DNA of 64,000 bases, taken from contig JAHCVI010000003.1 of NCBI GenBank assembly GCA_019096155.1, forward strand, positions 3,162,001-3,226,000, read 5' to 3'. The notes below the pieces were generated by a model. The model was not told where the DNA came from. It saw only the letters and a list, made by a program, of their open reading frames with translations, and made no database searches. Source of the DNA: Staphylotrichum longicolle. Lineage: Eukaryota; Ascomycota; Sordariomycetes; Sordariales; Chaetomiaceae. How positions within the stretch are numbered: the stretch's first letter is position 1; each line of letters starts with the position of its first letter. Below, one piece after another: positions 21,290-32,360 of this stretch. A program made the translations under genes and the position numbers.

Positions 21290-23248
21290 TTAAAAGTTGG
21301 CGGAGGGACCCCGGCCACGGCCACCGTACCTGGGACGGCCCTCCTCACGGGCGGCGCGCTCCATCTGGTCAAAACCGTCACCGGAAAAGTTGCGGCCGCC
21401 GCCACGGCTGCCGCCACGGCCATACGAGTCCCGATCGCCAAACTCACGGCCGATGGTCCGGCCGCGGCGGAGTGAAGGACCATCCAATGCCCGCAGCCCT
21501 GATACCCGGCGCCCCATCTGCGAAATGAGCCTGGGCGAAACGGCTGGCGGCTCTTGCATGCCCCATGTGTACTTGGCCATGTTGTTGATCTCGTCGACGA
21601 CGTCTTGACGGTCAACATCCCTGATGGCGTTACCGAGGTAGGAAGCATAGGTGTCGTTCAGAAGCTCAAACGGCGCCTTATGCGCGGCGTCCTGGACCTC
21701 CTTGAAGAGAGGGGGAAGCTCGGACTCCTGGGTGATATCGATCGAGGCGTTTTCGAAATCGGTGCAGCGCTGGATCGGCAGACCCGGGAGACGGTCCCTC
21801 GCGGCCGGAATCTCAACATCCGAGACCATGATGTAGGCCTCACCCTGCTTGCCTGCTCGCCCGGTGCGGCCAATGCGATGGATGTACAGGTCCCGATCCT
21901 GGGGGAGATGCACTTGGATGACGTGAGTCACGTTGGGGAAATCCATGCCACGGGCGGAAACATCAGAGGAGAAAAGGATAGCCGACTCCGAATGCCTGAA
22001 CTCCTCGGCGGCCCGGGTACGTGTTGCCTGGGCCAGCTTGGAGTGGATGTCGAGGATCTTTGGCATCGTTGGGTCCGAGTATTTCAGGCGGCGGAAGATG
22101 TAAGAGTTGGCCATGACCGAGGCAGTTGTAGGAAGGAACACGATGGCCTTGAACGGCAGTCTGTCGGGATTGGACTTGGCCTTGGCGACATCGCGGCGAA
22201 TCAGCTCGAGCAGGGTCGGCGCAAGGTTCTCGAACCCGCGGCAGGGGACGATGAACTGGGGCACCCTCTCATGGGTCGGCACCTCGTCGGACTTGATTGT
22301 TTGAACAAACTCGAAGTTCCTGGGGTCGATGAACTGCCTGGCCAGGCCAACGACGTTCTTGGGCAGGGTCGCCGAGTAAAGAAGGGTCTGGCGGGGCACG
22401 TCTTCCCGGCTGGGCAGATACTTGAGAATCTGCTCCAGCTCCGCCTTGAAGCCAACGTCCAGCATCCGATCGGCCTCATCCAGCACCAAGGCGCCAAGGC
22501 GGGGGGCGTCAATGCCAGTGGTCGGGTCTGAAAGGAGGTCGTGGATGCGCCCCGGGGTGCCGACCATCAAGTGGCAACCCTCGAAGCGAGTCCTGCGAAG
22601 CATCGCGTGCTTTTGCGTGCCGCCAACCGCAGTCTGGACAACGACGCCGGTTCCTTGGCAGAGCTTTTGTGCCTCAACACCGATCTGCTCGGCAAGCTCA
22701 CGGGTAGGCGAGATGATGATGGCACGGATGTCGTCGGCGCGGGCCTTGCCGCGGCGCCGATCCGCAAGCTCCGGGTCTTGGGCGATGATCCTTTGGACGA
22801 TGGGAACAAGGAAAGCCAGGGTCTTGCCCGTACCGGTCTTGGCTTGGGCAACGCTATGCCGGGCAGGTGTTAGCCATGTTACACCCCAGATCAACTGGAC
22901 GGAGGGTCCGACTTACACGTCTTTCCCGGCAAGGGCGCTGTTGACCGTCATGGTTTGGACGTCCGTCATGTTCTCGTACTTCATGCCCTTGGTGATGGCA
23001 TTGACAATGCGCTCATGGACACCAAGCTGGGGCAGGTCGGCGAAACGGGTGACGAGTTCTTGGTGGGGGGCGGCGGACTCGTGGGCGGCGGACTCGCTCG
23101 AATAGAAGCGGAGGAGAGAGGTGACGGGACGGTGTACGGGGGCGGCAGCGCGGATAGCCAGAGAAGCTCTGAGCGGCATCCGAACCGGGCGTGCGGCAAA
23201 GGCGACGCGACTGGCGGCCGCCTGCCGTAAAAGGCTGGTCTTCATCAT
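21290..23248 (-). CDS. Mitochondrial DEAD-box RNA helicase (MSS116/CYT-19-like)
   Basis: ATP-dependent RNA helicase, 631 aa, likely an RNA chaperone for mitochondrial introns and translation. Exons 22917-23248 and 21290-22853, intron 63 bp. The first ~45 residues are rich in Arg, Ala and Ser without acidic residues (MMKTSLLRQAAASRVAFAAR), a typical mitochondrial presequence. Motifs in order: Q-motif region MTDVQTMTVNSALAGKDV, motif I AQAKTGTGKT, Ia PTRELAEQ, Ib TPGRIHDLL, II VLDEADRML, III YSATLP, then FKAIVFLPT, IV-V FSSDVSARGMDFPNVTHVIQ and VI HRIGRTGRAGK. A helical C-terminal extension (LNDTYASYLGNAIRDVDRQD) and an Arg/Gly-rich basic tail follow, the architecture of Mss116 and CYT-19. Which of the mitochondrial paralogues it is cannot be decided here. 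Confidence 0.93.
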
Positions 23249-23877
23249 TTTGTCTGCGCGCTCTCGTCGTTGGCGAAATCCTCAATCAAGTTGATCACAA
23301 TCCTTGATGACCCTTAAGTGTGGGTGTTGAGGCGCACAACAGGTGCCGTCTCGGGAGGAAAGGCGGCAGGTCGAGGCGAGGCGTTGGCAGGGTCCGTTGG
23401 GAATGGATGGAGATGGACAAGTGATGGACGGGATGAGAGGGTGCAGCAAAGAGTAGAAAATTTCCAGTACTGCACCAGGGGTCCGGCGGCCAAAATTCTT
23501 ATCTTATCGGCAAGCGCGTCGGTCGCGGCTGTGGAACCCAGCACAGAGACCCACTTTGGCCGCCTTCTGTGGACCTGAGGTTTTGGAGCTGCGTACGGAG
23601 TAACAAGGAACCTGAAAGTGTTCAGCAACGAACTTGTTGCTCCATCGCTTTCAATTCATCCATGGACACGCGCTTTTCGTTCACCCAACCTATTGTGCTG
23701 CAACACTACGTGGTGTTCAATTCGCTTATGGAGTAAAATACCTATGTCGCAAGTCAAGATGATGCCTTAGAAACACCAACGCCGAACACCCCAGCCCGAG
23801 CCGAACTTTGCTGCGCCCAGCCCTTTTTGCGGCCCCATCAGCAGAGCTTTTTTGTTTTTCTTTGGAATGACGTCCTT
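23249..23877. other. Intergenic 0.63 kb upstream of the helicase
   Basis: Lies between two minus-strand genes; must hold the helicase promoter and the 3' end of the next gene. Nothing else is seen. Confidence 0.6.
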
Positions 23878-24890
23878 TCAACGGGTCCGGGTACGTCTCC
23901 GATGCCCAGCACCCTCATCCTCCCTGTTGGCTTTAGTCCCATATTCGTGCACCGCCCCTCGGACGCCCCGCGTGGCATATCCGAGGAGTAAGCAGAACAG
24001 CCTGCATGGCCAGCAGTCTCCGACCCAAAAGAGCACAGTGCCGAAGATCTGGAGCAGAGCGGCAGCCGCGGTCAGCAAGCTCGGGATATACTTGTGTCTG
24101 TGCTCCGCCTGGATTGCCCTGTAGCCATAGTCTTTGAGCTTGGGGCCGACCAAGCCTCCGACATACGACACGCAGCACATGATCGCAAGGGTGAAGACGT
24201 GGACCATGTTCCGGCCACCGCTGCCGGCCCCATTCGCCTCCTCTCCGCCATCCGGCAAGGGTGCCATGGCAGCCACCAGCGCCCCCGGCATCGCTTGGAG
24301 CAGGATGGCCGCCTCGTCCGGCGCGAGGTCGCGAGGGAGACCCCTGAGAACGTTTTGAGCGCCACTGATGTACGTATAGCGCTCAAAATCCGGGTCGTAA
24401 TCGGCATCCCGGGCTGCGAGGAACTCACGACTCGCGTTGATCGTGAGATCGAGACCTACCAACAAGGTGTTAGTCTCATCATTCTTCAACAAAACCTCCG
24501 AGGCTGGAGACGGCACAGACCTTGACTCCCGGACCTCCAGTCGACTCCGGAATCCCCCGAAGCCGACCGCACAACGGCGGCCACGGAAGCCAGCATCGAC
24601 ACAAACCCTTTCCCGCCGGCGAACGCCATGTCGAGGTTGCGACGGTCGGGCACCGTTGGCTGGTCCCGCGACGAGCCAGCCCGCGTCTCGGCCTGCTTTC
24701 CTTTCTCCCCGCCTTTCAACATTTGCCGCAGCCCCTTCGGGCCCAGACTTGCTCTGGGAGCGGTGGTGTTGGCTAACTGGCGGATGGAGCCCTGAAGCTG
24801 CTCCGGGAGCATCGAGCCCATCCTGCTCAGCACCGTCCAGGACTGGACTTCGGAACGCTCTTCGCTGTATGTGCCGTCCGAGGTCGCCAT
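23878..24890 (-). CDS. Hypothetical membrane protein with C-terminal transmembrane segments
   Basis: Not recognised. Predicted 315 aa; exons 24521-24890 and 23878-24455. The intron has a weak GTCTGT donor but a good GACTAAC branch point, and the joined frame is continuous (GSQGLDLTINASREFLAARD). The ATG at 24890 follows CAGCAAC. Residues 1-120 are polar with basic patches; VSMLASVAAVVRSA may be amphipathic. The region DADYDPDFERYTYISGAQN is acidic. Two hydrophobic stretches follow, VFTLAIMCCVSYVGGLVG (~residue 225) and SLLTAAAALLQIFGTVLFW with LFCLLLGY just after, then a basic tail rich in Arg. The pattern suggests a membrane-anchored protein with a long cytosolic N-terminus. Exon 2's end could include a further intron that I did not detect. 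Confidence 0.68.
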
Positions 24891-25939
24891 GTTGCTGGTA
24901 GATGTCACATGGGAGCGCCTGGCGTGGCAGTATTTGTCCTGGCGGAATCCGATCCGGTCTGAGAGTGAGTTGTCCATGGAAGAGGAGTCGAGCTCGGGCG
25001 GGGCCGAGGAAGAGGGAAAAGAGGAGAGAGGAAGGGTGCCGTCACAGTGAGTCCACATCGCTATCTATCGGCTGGGTTCAAAATTCGACCTGCATATGCA
25101 CAAAACATCGCAGTGAGCGAAGGATGCATTGGCGGGGTCCACCCCTCTGCATTGGAGCAGTCTAGACGGTGTCAAGCGCACTCTAGGGGCCCGGGAGCTG
25201 ACGAACACACCGTGGTTAAGGCTCTGGAAGGGGGCGTGCGTGCCCAGGAGGTTGGTGCTCAGGGCTTTTCGAAGCGCCGCTTCGTTTTTCCTTCATGGTC
25301 AAGGAATGTGAGACTGTCCACTCGGCAACCAGGCCGGCCTCCCGTGTAAGCAAACAGTGGGCCACCCGAGACCCCGAATGTCTGTTTCAGTTCGTGTTCC
25401 CGCCAGGATGGAGACTTGGAGAGACGTTTGAAAAGCATGTGAAAGCTCCAGAACCCCGTATCTTATTGGGTCCCGGAGGGGGAAGTGGGGGCGTGCTGTT
25501 TTCGTCATCCACAGTCTTGCGATGAAACCAGCCTCGAAGACGTGACAACACGAGATTGAGATCAGATCGGTCTTCTGCACGGGACATGCAGGTCATGGCC
25601 AGTCTAACGGCGCTTGACAAGACATTGAGTCAAACCTGCATGTCATTCCATGCTGTCTGTACAACACAGCTGAAATGAACACCACAACACCCATTCCTTA
25701 CAGCACCCTCCGTCAGCCACCATGAGGGCAATGTTTACCCATCACAAGCACCAGAACCACAAGAATGGCCAATCGTGGCATCATTCTATGCACACTACCA
25801 ATACATAATGTTGCTCATTCAAATGAGGCTCCTTGCGATCCGTCCCCTATAATGACACTCTCCCCCCCACATCCGAGTCCTTAATCCACCATGTACATGT
25901 TCTGCCCCGCCCCAAATCCATCCCGTCACCTCCCTCCTT
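24891..25939. other. Intergenic 1.05 kb
   Basis: Upstream region of the membrane-protein gene and 3' region of the CUE1-like gene. Only short shadow frames; no gene supported. Confidence 0.6.
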
Positions 25940-26649
25940 TCAACTAGCATTCCCCGCCGCCTTCTCAGCGGCAATCTTGGCCTCCATCTTCCTCCTCGCC
26001 TCGAGGATCATCTGGTCCCGCCGCTTCTGCAGCAGCGACTGCCGCTCGTCGCGGTTCGAGCTCCACCCCTTCCCCGAGCCCTTCCCGCCCGTCTCGGCGC
26101 TGCTCTCGGCCCCGGTAGTCGAAGCCGCGTCAACCTTGTCTCTTAGGTTGTACCTCGTGATCAAATCCGGGTGAGCCGGGCCCGCCGGCGCCTTGGGCTG
26201 CGTCGCAGCGCCGTTGTTGTTGTTGCTGCTGCCCGGCGGAGGCGGCGGTTGGAAGGTGACGGGGGGCTGTACAAGCGAAAACTCATTAGCACAAACATGC
26301 ATCTAACACACAAATGAAGAAGTATCATGGGGAAAAAGAGACTCACAGTCTCCAACCGGCCCGCCAGGATCCTCTCCGTCGTCGCCGCCACGCTGCCCCC
26401 CGTCCGCTGCAGATCCCACAGCGCCGCCCGCCGGTCCACCTGCGGGAACATCTGCTGTATCCTCTCGACGGCCGCCTCGCGCGCCCGCATCAGCGCCGCC
26501 GGGTCGCCCCGCCCCGCCGCCGAGCCCCGCGCTGCCGCTGCTGATGAGGACGACGAGAAGAAGAAGTAGCGGAGGACCAGGCCCGAGAGGACGAGGAGCA
26601 CGACGAGCGAGGGGAGGTTGATTTGTTGGTCGGAAGCGGCGTCGGCCAT
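25940..26649 (-). CDS. CUE1-like ER membrane protein (ubiquitin-conjugation coupling factor for ERAD)
   Basis: Predicted 209 aa, exons 26347-26649 and 25940-26266. The N-terminus has a single transmembrane helix (LPSLVVLLVLSGLVLRYFFF, about 12-31), followed by a Ser/Ala linker and a CUE domain at ~55-97 (VERIQQMFPQVDRRAALWDL, then VAATTERILAGR). The second exon encodes a Pro/Asn-rich linker (PPVTFQPPPPPGSSNNNNGA), then LITRYNLRDKV and a basic helix QSLLQKRRDQMILEARRKME, which fits the C-terminal E2-binding region of Cue1. Cue1 recruits the E2 Ubc7 to the ER membrane for degradation of misfolded proteins. The membrane anchor-CUE-basic helix order supports this over other CUE proteins. Confidence 0.85.
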
Positions 26650-27485
26650 CTTGACTGGCTGGTTGGCTGACTGACTGGCTGACTGGCTTTCGGTGGGTAT
26701 AGTGGTGCCGGATTGGCGTGCGTTGAAGGGTCGCTGGGTGACGGAGGAGGCGTGACCGGTGTTTCTCGCTCGCAATTTAGAAATGGGAACTAATGATGTT
26801 GTGATGTGCGTTGTGTGAGAGTAGGCACGGGCGCGGGAAGGCCTGGGCCGGTGAGGGGAGAAAGTGGTGCGGCAGTGTCGGGTTCAAATGTTACGGAGCT
26901 AGAGGGGCGGATCGGAGGCGAACCAGGTGCGGACAACGTTGCGGACGCTGGGAATGCGATGTCGCAGTTGTGATAAGATCCGGCGCCCCGTAAGCTTGGA
27001 GTTACAGTTGACCAGCGATGTCGGATTAGGAAAATGGTCCCGCGTTTGCGTAGGGCTGAACTGTCGGTTTGCGCTGTGCTGGTGATGGTTATGGAACAGG
27101 AAACCGAAGGTGGCACGTTGGATTGCGTCGTTCGGCTTATGGAGGCCCCTGGAATCGCATCGTTGCCAAGGCCGCCGCTTGCTTGTTGAGTGGGGCCACC
27201 CACTGTGCCACGTTCCACAGCCTTCAGGACCTCAACACTGGACGCCACATTGCAGGAGCTCAAAGCCAGAGAGAGCTGTACACAGTAACTGATGTACAAA
27301 GGTCCCCGCGAAAACCCTCTCGATTCATATTGCGCCAATTCCTCCATCATGACTCCCTTTCCTAGGAGGCTCAATGCCCTAGCTACATACACACATAACA
27401 TAACCCCCCCGTCTCCCATCTACGGTATGATTCCTGGAGATGCGCATTGCACCAAAAGTGTGCCACTGGCGGAGCTCATAAAAGC
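26650..27485. other. Intergenic 0.84 kb
   Basis: Between two minus-strand genes; holds the CUE1-like promoter and the NOT2 3' region. No gene is supportable. Confidence 0.6.
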
Positions 27486-30156
27486 CTAGGCCCCTATGCT
27501 CTGCAACTGGGCAGTGGGAGTGGTGTCAAGATCCGCATAGTGCAGCATCAGTTCCCGCTGCAAAACTCGTCAGTCGCAGGTTCTTATCAAGTTCAGAAGA
27601 CACTCAGATAGATGACCTACCCTCTCCTTGCGCCAGTTGGCAGTGTCCCACACCACGTAGTAGCCGCGCTCGTGGGTTGGACCGAGAGACTGAGGGACCA
27701 TAACGTCGTCCTTGGTCAGCCACATCTGCATCTTTTTGTGCCACCTCCAGTTGCGGTTGTTGAGCTCAGCGGCCGCCATCTGCTGCTTAATGTCCCGCGG
27801 GCAGCTGTAGAAGATCCACATCAACGTCTCCTCGTTGAAGCTCGAGATCTTGGCTTCGATCGGCTGCACATTCTTGACCTGGTAGCAGTCAGGGAGGCGG
27901 AATTTCGGTACTGGCGACCGTGGCGGGATGTCGTCGAAGAGCGAATAGACCTTTGTTGACAACATCCTACGAAGCATTAGCACGCCGTCTCCACTCCATT
28001 ATGGAGGAATCACATACTCTGTAGAGCGCATGTCTATGCCCAAGGTTGCCGGGTCGAGCCCACATGTCAGCGCGTTGTAGTCGGGAAAGTTGTTCATCAA
28101 TGTCCGAAGACCCTTCAGGCCCCATTTGTCGATGGGCGTCATTCCTTCAAGCGGATCCTGCACCTGGCTGGCCGGTGCCTTCTCCTCCTCCTTCCCCTTG
28201 CCGCTTGGGGGATCGTTGCCAATTGCGCCGAGAGGGTTCCTCCCGCCGGATGAATCCACCGAATTCTCGCGATAGCCCGGTGGCTTCTGAACCGGCTCGT
28301 CGTCGCTAACCGGACTCCGAGGATCCTGAGGTCGTGCTATCGCCGTGGGGGAGCGAACGTCTGCGCCGCGCGACGTCGCCGACAAAGCGCTCAACAAGCC
28401 GTTTCCTGCCCGGTTCGCCTGCATGGCGGGCCCGGACGCCGCTCCCTGAGCGCCAAAACCTAAGCTCGACATCAAGTTCGCTCCCCGCTCCTGCGCGCCA
28501 ATCTCGCCGTTCCCTGTCCTGTTTAACGGCGGAAACTCTTCCGACACACCGGATTGCCCTTGCGATGCTTGGGCGGCGCTCCCCTGGTTACCGAACCTAA
28601 ATGACCCTTGAGCAGACGAAAGGCGTGAGGCAAAAAGGTCGTCCTGCTGATTCTGTTGAGACGAGATTGGCGTCCCTCCTCCCCGGTGCACTGCGCCACC
28701 CAGATTGCGAGGTCCTTGCGCTGACCACATTGATGACTGGTTGGCCGAGTTGAGCTGGGACGTGTTGGACAGGGACGGAAATTCCCTAGAGGGAATGACA
28801 GGTTAGAATGTGTCCGGTTCATGGATTGGAAGGCGCAAATTGGATCGAGGGATGAGGAAGTGATCGGAGGAAGGGGCATGTCCGCAGTACCCCTTCAGGA
28901 TCGACGCGTAGGGCATCCCTTCGGCCGGTCGCTGTGGCTCTTCAGCGACCACCGTCTCCTTCGACTTGATGGATAGCTTGGGTTTGCTTGACTGAGGTTG
29001 TGCCATCTTGAAAGCCGATCTGTGATGCCAAGCCAAAGAGGAAGGGAAGTGTAGGAGCAAGAGGAAAAGAAGTTGCGGGCAAGTTGCAAGTCGCTTTTCC
29101 GCAATCAGTAGCTCGCAGTGGCGAGTTGCTTTGCGCAAAGGGTGCAAGAAAATCAGAGGAACGAGAGGCTGCCACTGAAGCGTGACGGATACTTGCGACA
29201 GCTGGCGCGCCTGCAGAGTCTCGAGCATGGATGAAGAAAGGAAACAGGCAAGGTTCCAAGGCCGGTCCCCAGCAGAACCAGCAACAAGAAAGAAATTCCC
29301 AACTTACGATAGGTCGAAGGGTGTTGCGGGCTGTGACCCGGACAAGCTTTGCGCAAAGCTGACATTCCCTCCTCCTATTTGCCTGGCCGCGCCCGGGGGC
29401 ACGCTTGAGCTCCCCCCCATGGGCATCCCGCCGAAGCCCCATCCTGCCGCGTTCCCTACCGGCCCTGCACCCCATGTCAGCCATCTGCGACAGAATCCTC
29501 AATCGAGAGCGCGACGGCGCTGCGTGCACCCTCACCTATCTTTCCATTCGGTAACCTGTTCGACACGGCGCGGCCCGAGGGTTGTTGCTGCTGCTGCTGG
29601 CCTCCAAACCCGCCCGGCATGCGGAGTGACTGTGGTACAGCCCCTGGTATCCCAATGGTGCGTCAGCACGTCTACTTCATGTAATCAAGAGCCGTGATGG
29701 GGCGTGAATGAGGAGCTGGCCACAAGAAAGGGGCCCCGTGCGATTTGGAGAAGTCAACCCAGCCCAACAACGCATGCGTTCAATGCGCAGCACTGCACGC
29801 AAGGCAGAGTTTGGCCTCCAAATCACAAAGAGAACCCCCATTGCACCGAATCCCTGGAGCAGTCCTCTGGCGAGAGGAGGAGCCCATTGGCTCGCAGGAC
29901 CTGCCTTAGGACCGTGGCCCCTGACAAGACAAAGCTCATTCTCCTCCTCTTCCCGAAGCCCGCCCCAGCCAGATGTACTCCGGCGAGGAGACTCGTCGGC
30001 AGTCTTGATATCCTGCAGTGGCAGTATTTGGTGCAGGGCAAATCGCGTTCGGGATGGAGGACGCCAGGGGCACGTGGGGGTTGAGATGTTGCGAGGGCGA
30101 GGGCGGGGACGAGGACGAGGAGCGGGAAGTGCCATCCTACCTGGCCGATTCATCAT
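27486..30156 (-). CDS. NOT2: NOT2, subunit of the CCR4-NOT deadenylase complex
   Basis: Scaffold subunit of CCR4-NOT, acting in mRNA deadenylation and transcription control. Predicted 488 aa in six exons: 30141-30156, 29536-29643, 29308-29464, 28018-28785, 27621-27966 and 27486-27557; phases 1, 1, 2, 2 and 0 all agree. Exon 1 is 16 nt (MMNRPG with its neighbour). The N-terminal half is Gly/Gln/Ser-rich (GFGGQQQQQQPSGR), followed by DLSEFPSLSNTSQLNSANQS, a conserved NOT2 motif, and KWGLKGLRTLMNN. The C-terminal NOT box (~350-475) is strongly conserved: STKVYSLFDDIPPRSPVPKF, EETLMWIFYSCPRD, LNNRNWRWHKKMQMWLTKD and ERGYYVVWDTANWRKERREL. Introns 1 (497 bp) and 3 (522 bp) are far longer than others in the window. 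The neighbouring ZNG1-type gene lies upstream on the same strand. Confidence 0.93.
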
Positions 30157-30558
30157 TGAGACGTCGTTCGGGAAGCCTCGTTCGTTTCGTTCGGGGACCC
30201 AGTCGAGGTGTCCTTGTTCGTGACGCGAAAAACGGCCTCGGGATCAGTCGAGTGCTGGATGGTCGAAGCTGGTAAGACCAAAGTTCAGGGCGAAGTCGTC
30301 GTGCACCGCAAACGCTTGAACCAAGGCTGGCACTTGCCGCTAGCGCAAGGCTCTCCCCCACAAACGTAACACGGGCCGCATGAGGCCCGTGCACAATGGA
30401 ATAATTACAAGATCAATACGTATTCCATGCACCTGCCACTGTACGATACCTCAACTTACATTCCATTTGGCTGTTCATGTCATGGTGAGCACCAAACTGC
30501 ATGCCGACGTGTCAAAAATGTGGCAGAAACTTGTTGATTTCAATTTCTCGTCACCAAC
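30157..30558. other. Short region between NOT2 start and ZNG1 stop
   Basis: 402 bp on the minus strand that separate the ZNG1-type stop from the NOT2 start. Contains the hairpin at 30370-30391 and presumably the NOT2 promoter. Confidence 0.6.
30370..30391. repeat. 8-bp perfect inverted repeat
   Basis: CACGGGCC, a six-base loop GCATGA, then GGCCCGTG. Lies 188 bp past the ZNG1-type stop and 214 bp before the NOT2 start. Could be a binding palindrome or a structure in the ZNG1 3' UTR. Confidence 0.5.
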
Positions 30559-32008
30559 TCATGTTGGCGGGGCCTCTCTCAGAGCATCCTCCAGACTTTG
30601 CTGAAAATTGAAATCGCCCAGATGGCGCCCGATGACAACAAGCTTCCCTGCCCGCGAGCCATTCACCTCGGACTCCTGAGCGGGACTATCAAATATGTCA
30701 AAGATTTCTCTGACGCCCTGGATGATCTTTTCCTTTCCTCCCTTCCCGAAAAAGCGGCCCTTGAGCCGGTGGATGTCGTATGCCGGCCCGTCTCTCGGCT
30801 TGTGACCGGGGAGCACGTTTTCCCACAGGACCGATCTCAGCCAGGCATCCAGCGCCGACTGCTGATTCTCGCTCATTTCCGGGAGGGGAATTGATATGGT
30901 CGAGATTGTCTGACAAAGTTAGCTACTTGCGGCCCACTCCAAACGATACGCTACTCCGTACCTTGTCAAGATGACTATGGCCGAGGCCAGGACGGTCAAT
31001 CTCCTCCACCTGGTCATAGGCGTGCAGGTCCAGCAGGAATCCGTCAAGCTGCGGCACGGCACTCTGGCTGGTGACAAAGACCTTCGCAAGTCCGTTGATG
31101 GACTCGATCCTGTCCTTCACAACCTGCAGTTCCTGCTCGCTGACTAGGTCGGATTTGTTGATGACAATGACATCGGCATGGGAGATCTGCACGTGGGCGG
31201 TTGTCATGACGGGCCCGTGAGCGTCGTCGCTCTCCTCGTGCCCCTCGACTTTTCCTGCCGGGTCATCAAGGCTGCGCAGGATGTTCTTGGCGTCGACGAG
31301 CGTCACGATGCCGTCCAGGTAGATGGTGCTGCCGAGCCCGTCGTCCATCCAGAACATGGGCGCCAGGTTGCCTGGGTCTGCAAGCCCCGTCGTCTCGAGG
31401 AGGATGTAGTCGAACTTGCCCTTCTTCTCCATCAGCGACTCGATGGCGTTCACGCCCGTGTCTCTGCGAAACTCACGTCAACACACACAAAATTCCTTGC
31501 CGCGTGCGAGACGACCATGAAGCTCACTTGACAGAGCAGCAAATGCACCCATTGCCGACGTCCATCCACTCCTCGACCGACTCGCCGTCCTTGTTGATGG
31601 TCAAGGACTTTTCAATGTCCAGTGCTGGTCCTCAAGTCAGCCGCAATTTTAGAGAAGTCTACCAACCCAAAGTTGTTCAACTCACAGTCGCCAAACTCTA
31701 AACAAACCACCAAGTCAGCTGAGAACAAGTGCAAGGATTTGAATCTCGGTTGTGCTCACCATTCATGATGACAGCAATCCGCTTGCCATGCTCGGCGGTC
31801 AGAATATAGTTGAGGAGCGTCGTCTTGCCCGCTCCCAAGTATCCTACAAGCCACATCCATGAGAGTTCAGCATAATCATTCATGCGTAGATTCTGGAGAA
31901 AGACGCACCAGTGACGATGGTGATGGGGACCTTGACTGGCTTCTCCTCGGGTTCCAGCCCGGTTTCAGTGCCGACCAGCTCTGGCGGAGCGTCGTCGTCC
32001 CAGTCCAT
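30559..32008 (-). CDS. ZNG1: CobW/COG0523 GTPase, ZNG1-type zinc metallochaperone
   Basis: P-loop GTPase of the CobW family; the eukaryotic Zng1/CBWD branch delivers zinc to methionine aminopeptidase. Predicted 381 aa, exons 31909-32008, 31760-31843, 31686-31697, 31528-31624, 30962-31463 and 30559-30909. Exon 3 is only 12 nt and supplies EFGD. Motifs: acidic N-terminus MDWDDDAPPELVG; Walker A GYLGAGKTT (34-42); EFGDSLDIEKSL (switch region); the metal-binding GNGCICCSVK (C92-x-C94-C95); LLETTGLADPGNLAPMFWMD (Walker B region); INKSDLVSE (guanine specificity). The C-terminal CobW_C domain contains DIHRLKGRFF and LVVIGRHLGDFNFQQSLEDA. A CPELVGTE-like box is the docking motif in Zng1 proteins; here PPELVGTETG at residues 8-17 fits that role although the Cys is replaced. 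Confidence 0.9.
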
Positions 32009-32360
32009 TCTGTTTGAGATAGCAGCCTCTAGGTGATGGAAGCTAAAAACCGGAGAAGAATACTTGATGCAGCCCGTGCTCTCCTTGAGTTGATATTTCG
32101 ATGTGTTGGTGGTTTGACGGGTAACATGCACGTAATGAAGCTGGATGGCGGGGCAGTGCCGCTTTTAAACGCATGCAGTCTCCAAGAATGGATTACGTAA
32201 TGTGTAAACATCTTGAAGGGGGTTTCTGGAGGGCAGTACCATGGGCATTCACAAACGCTGCTGCTTCTATGCTCTATTTCTATTCTTGATCAGCCTATAA
32301 GAAAACAACCAACTCTAGATAACTCTAATCTCCCAGTCTAACCCACCCACTCAGGGCCTC
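32009..32360. other. Intergenic 0.35 kb
   Basis: Upstream of the ZNG1-type gene and downstream of the RTA1-like gene. No feature beyond a pyrimidine-rich stretch. Confidence 0.6.

Noticed and set aside
29677..30156. NOT2 first exon read on as a 159-codon protein
   Set aside because: The splice from 30141 to 29643 gives a better match to the NOT2 N-terminus and keeps phase; the unspliced reading has no family similarity.
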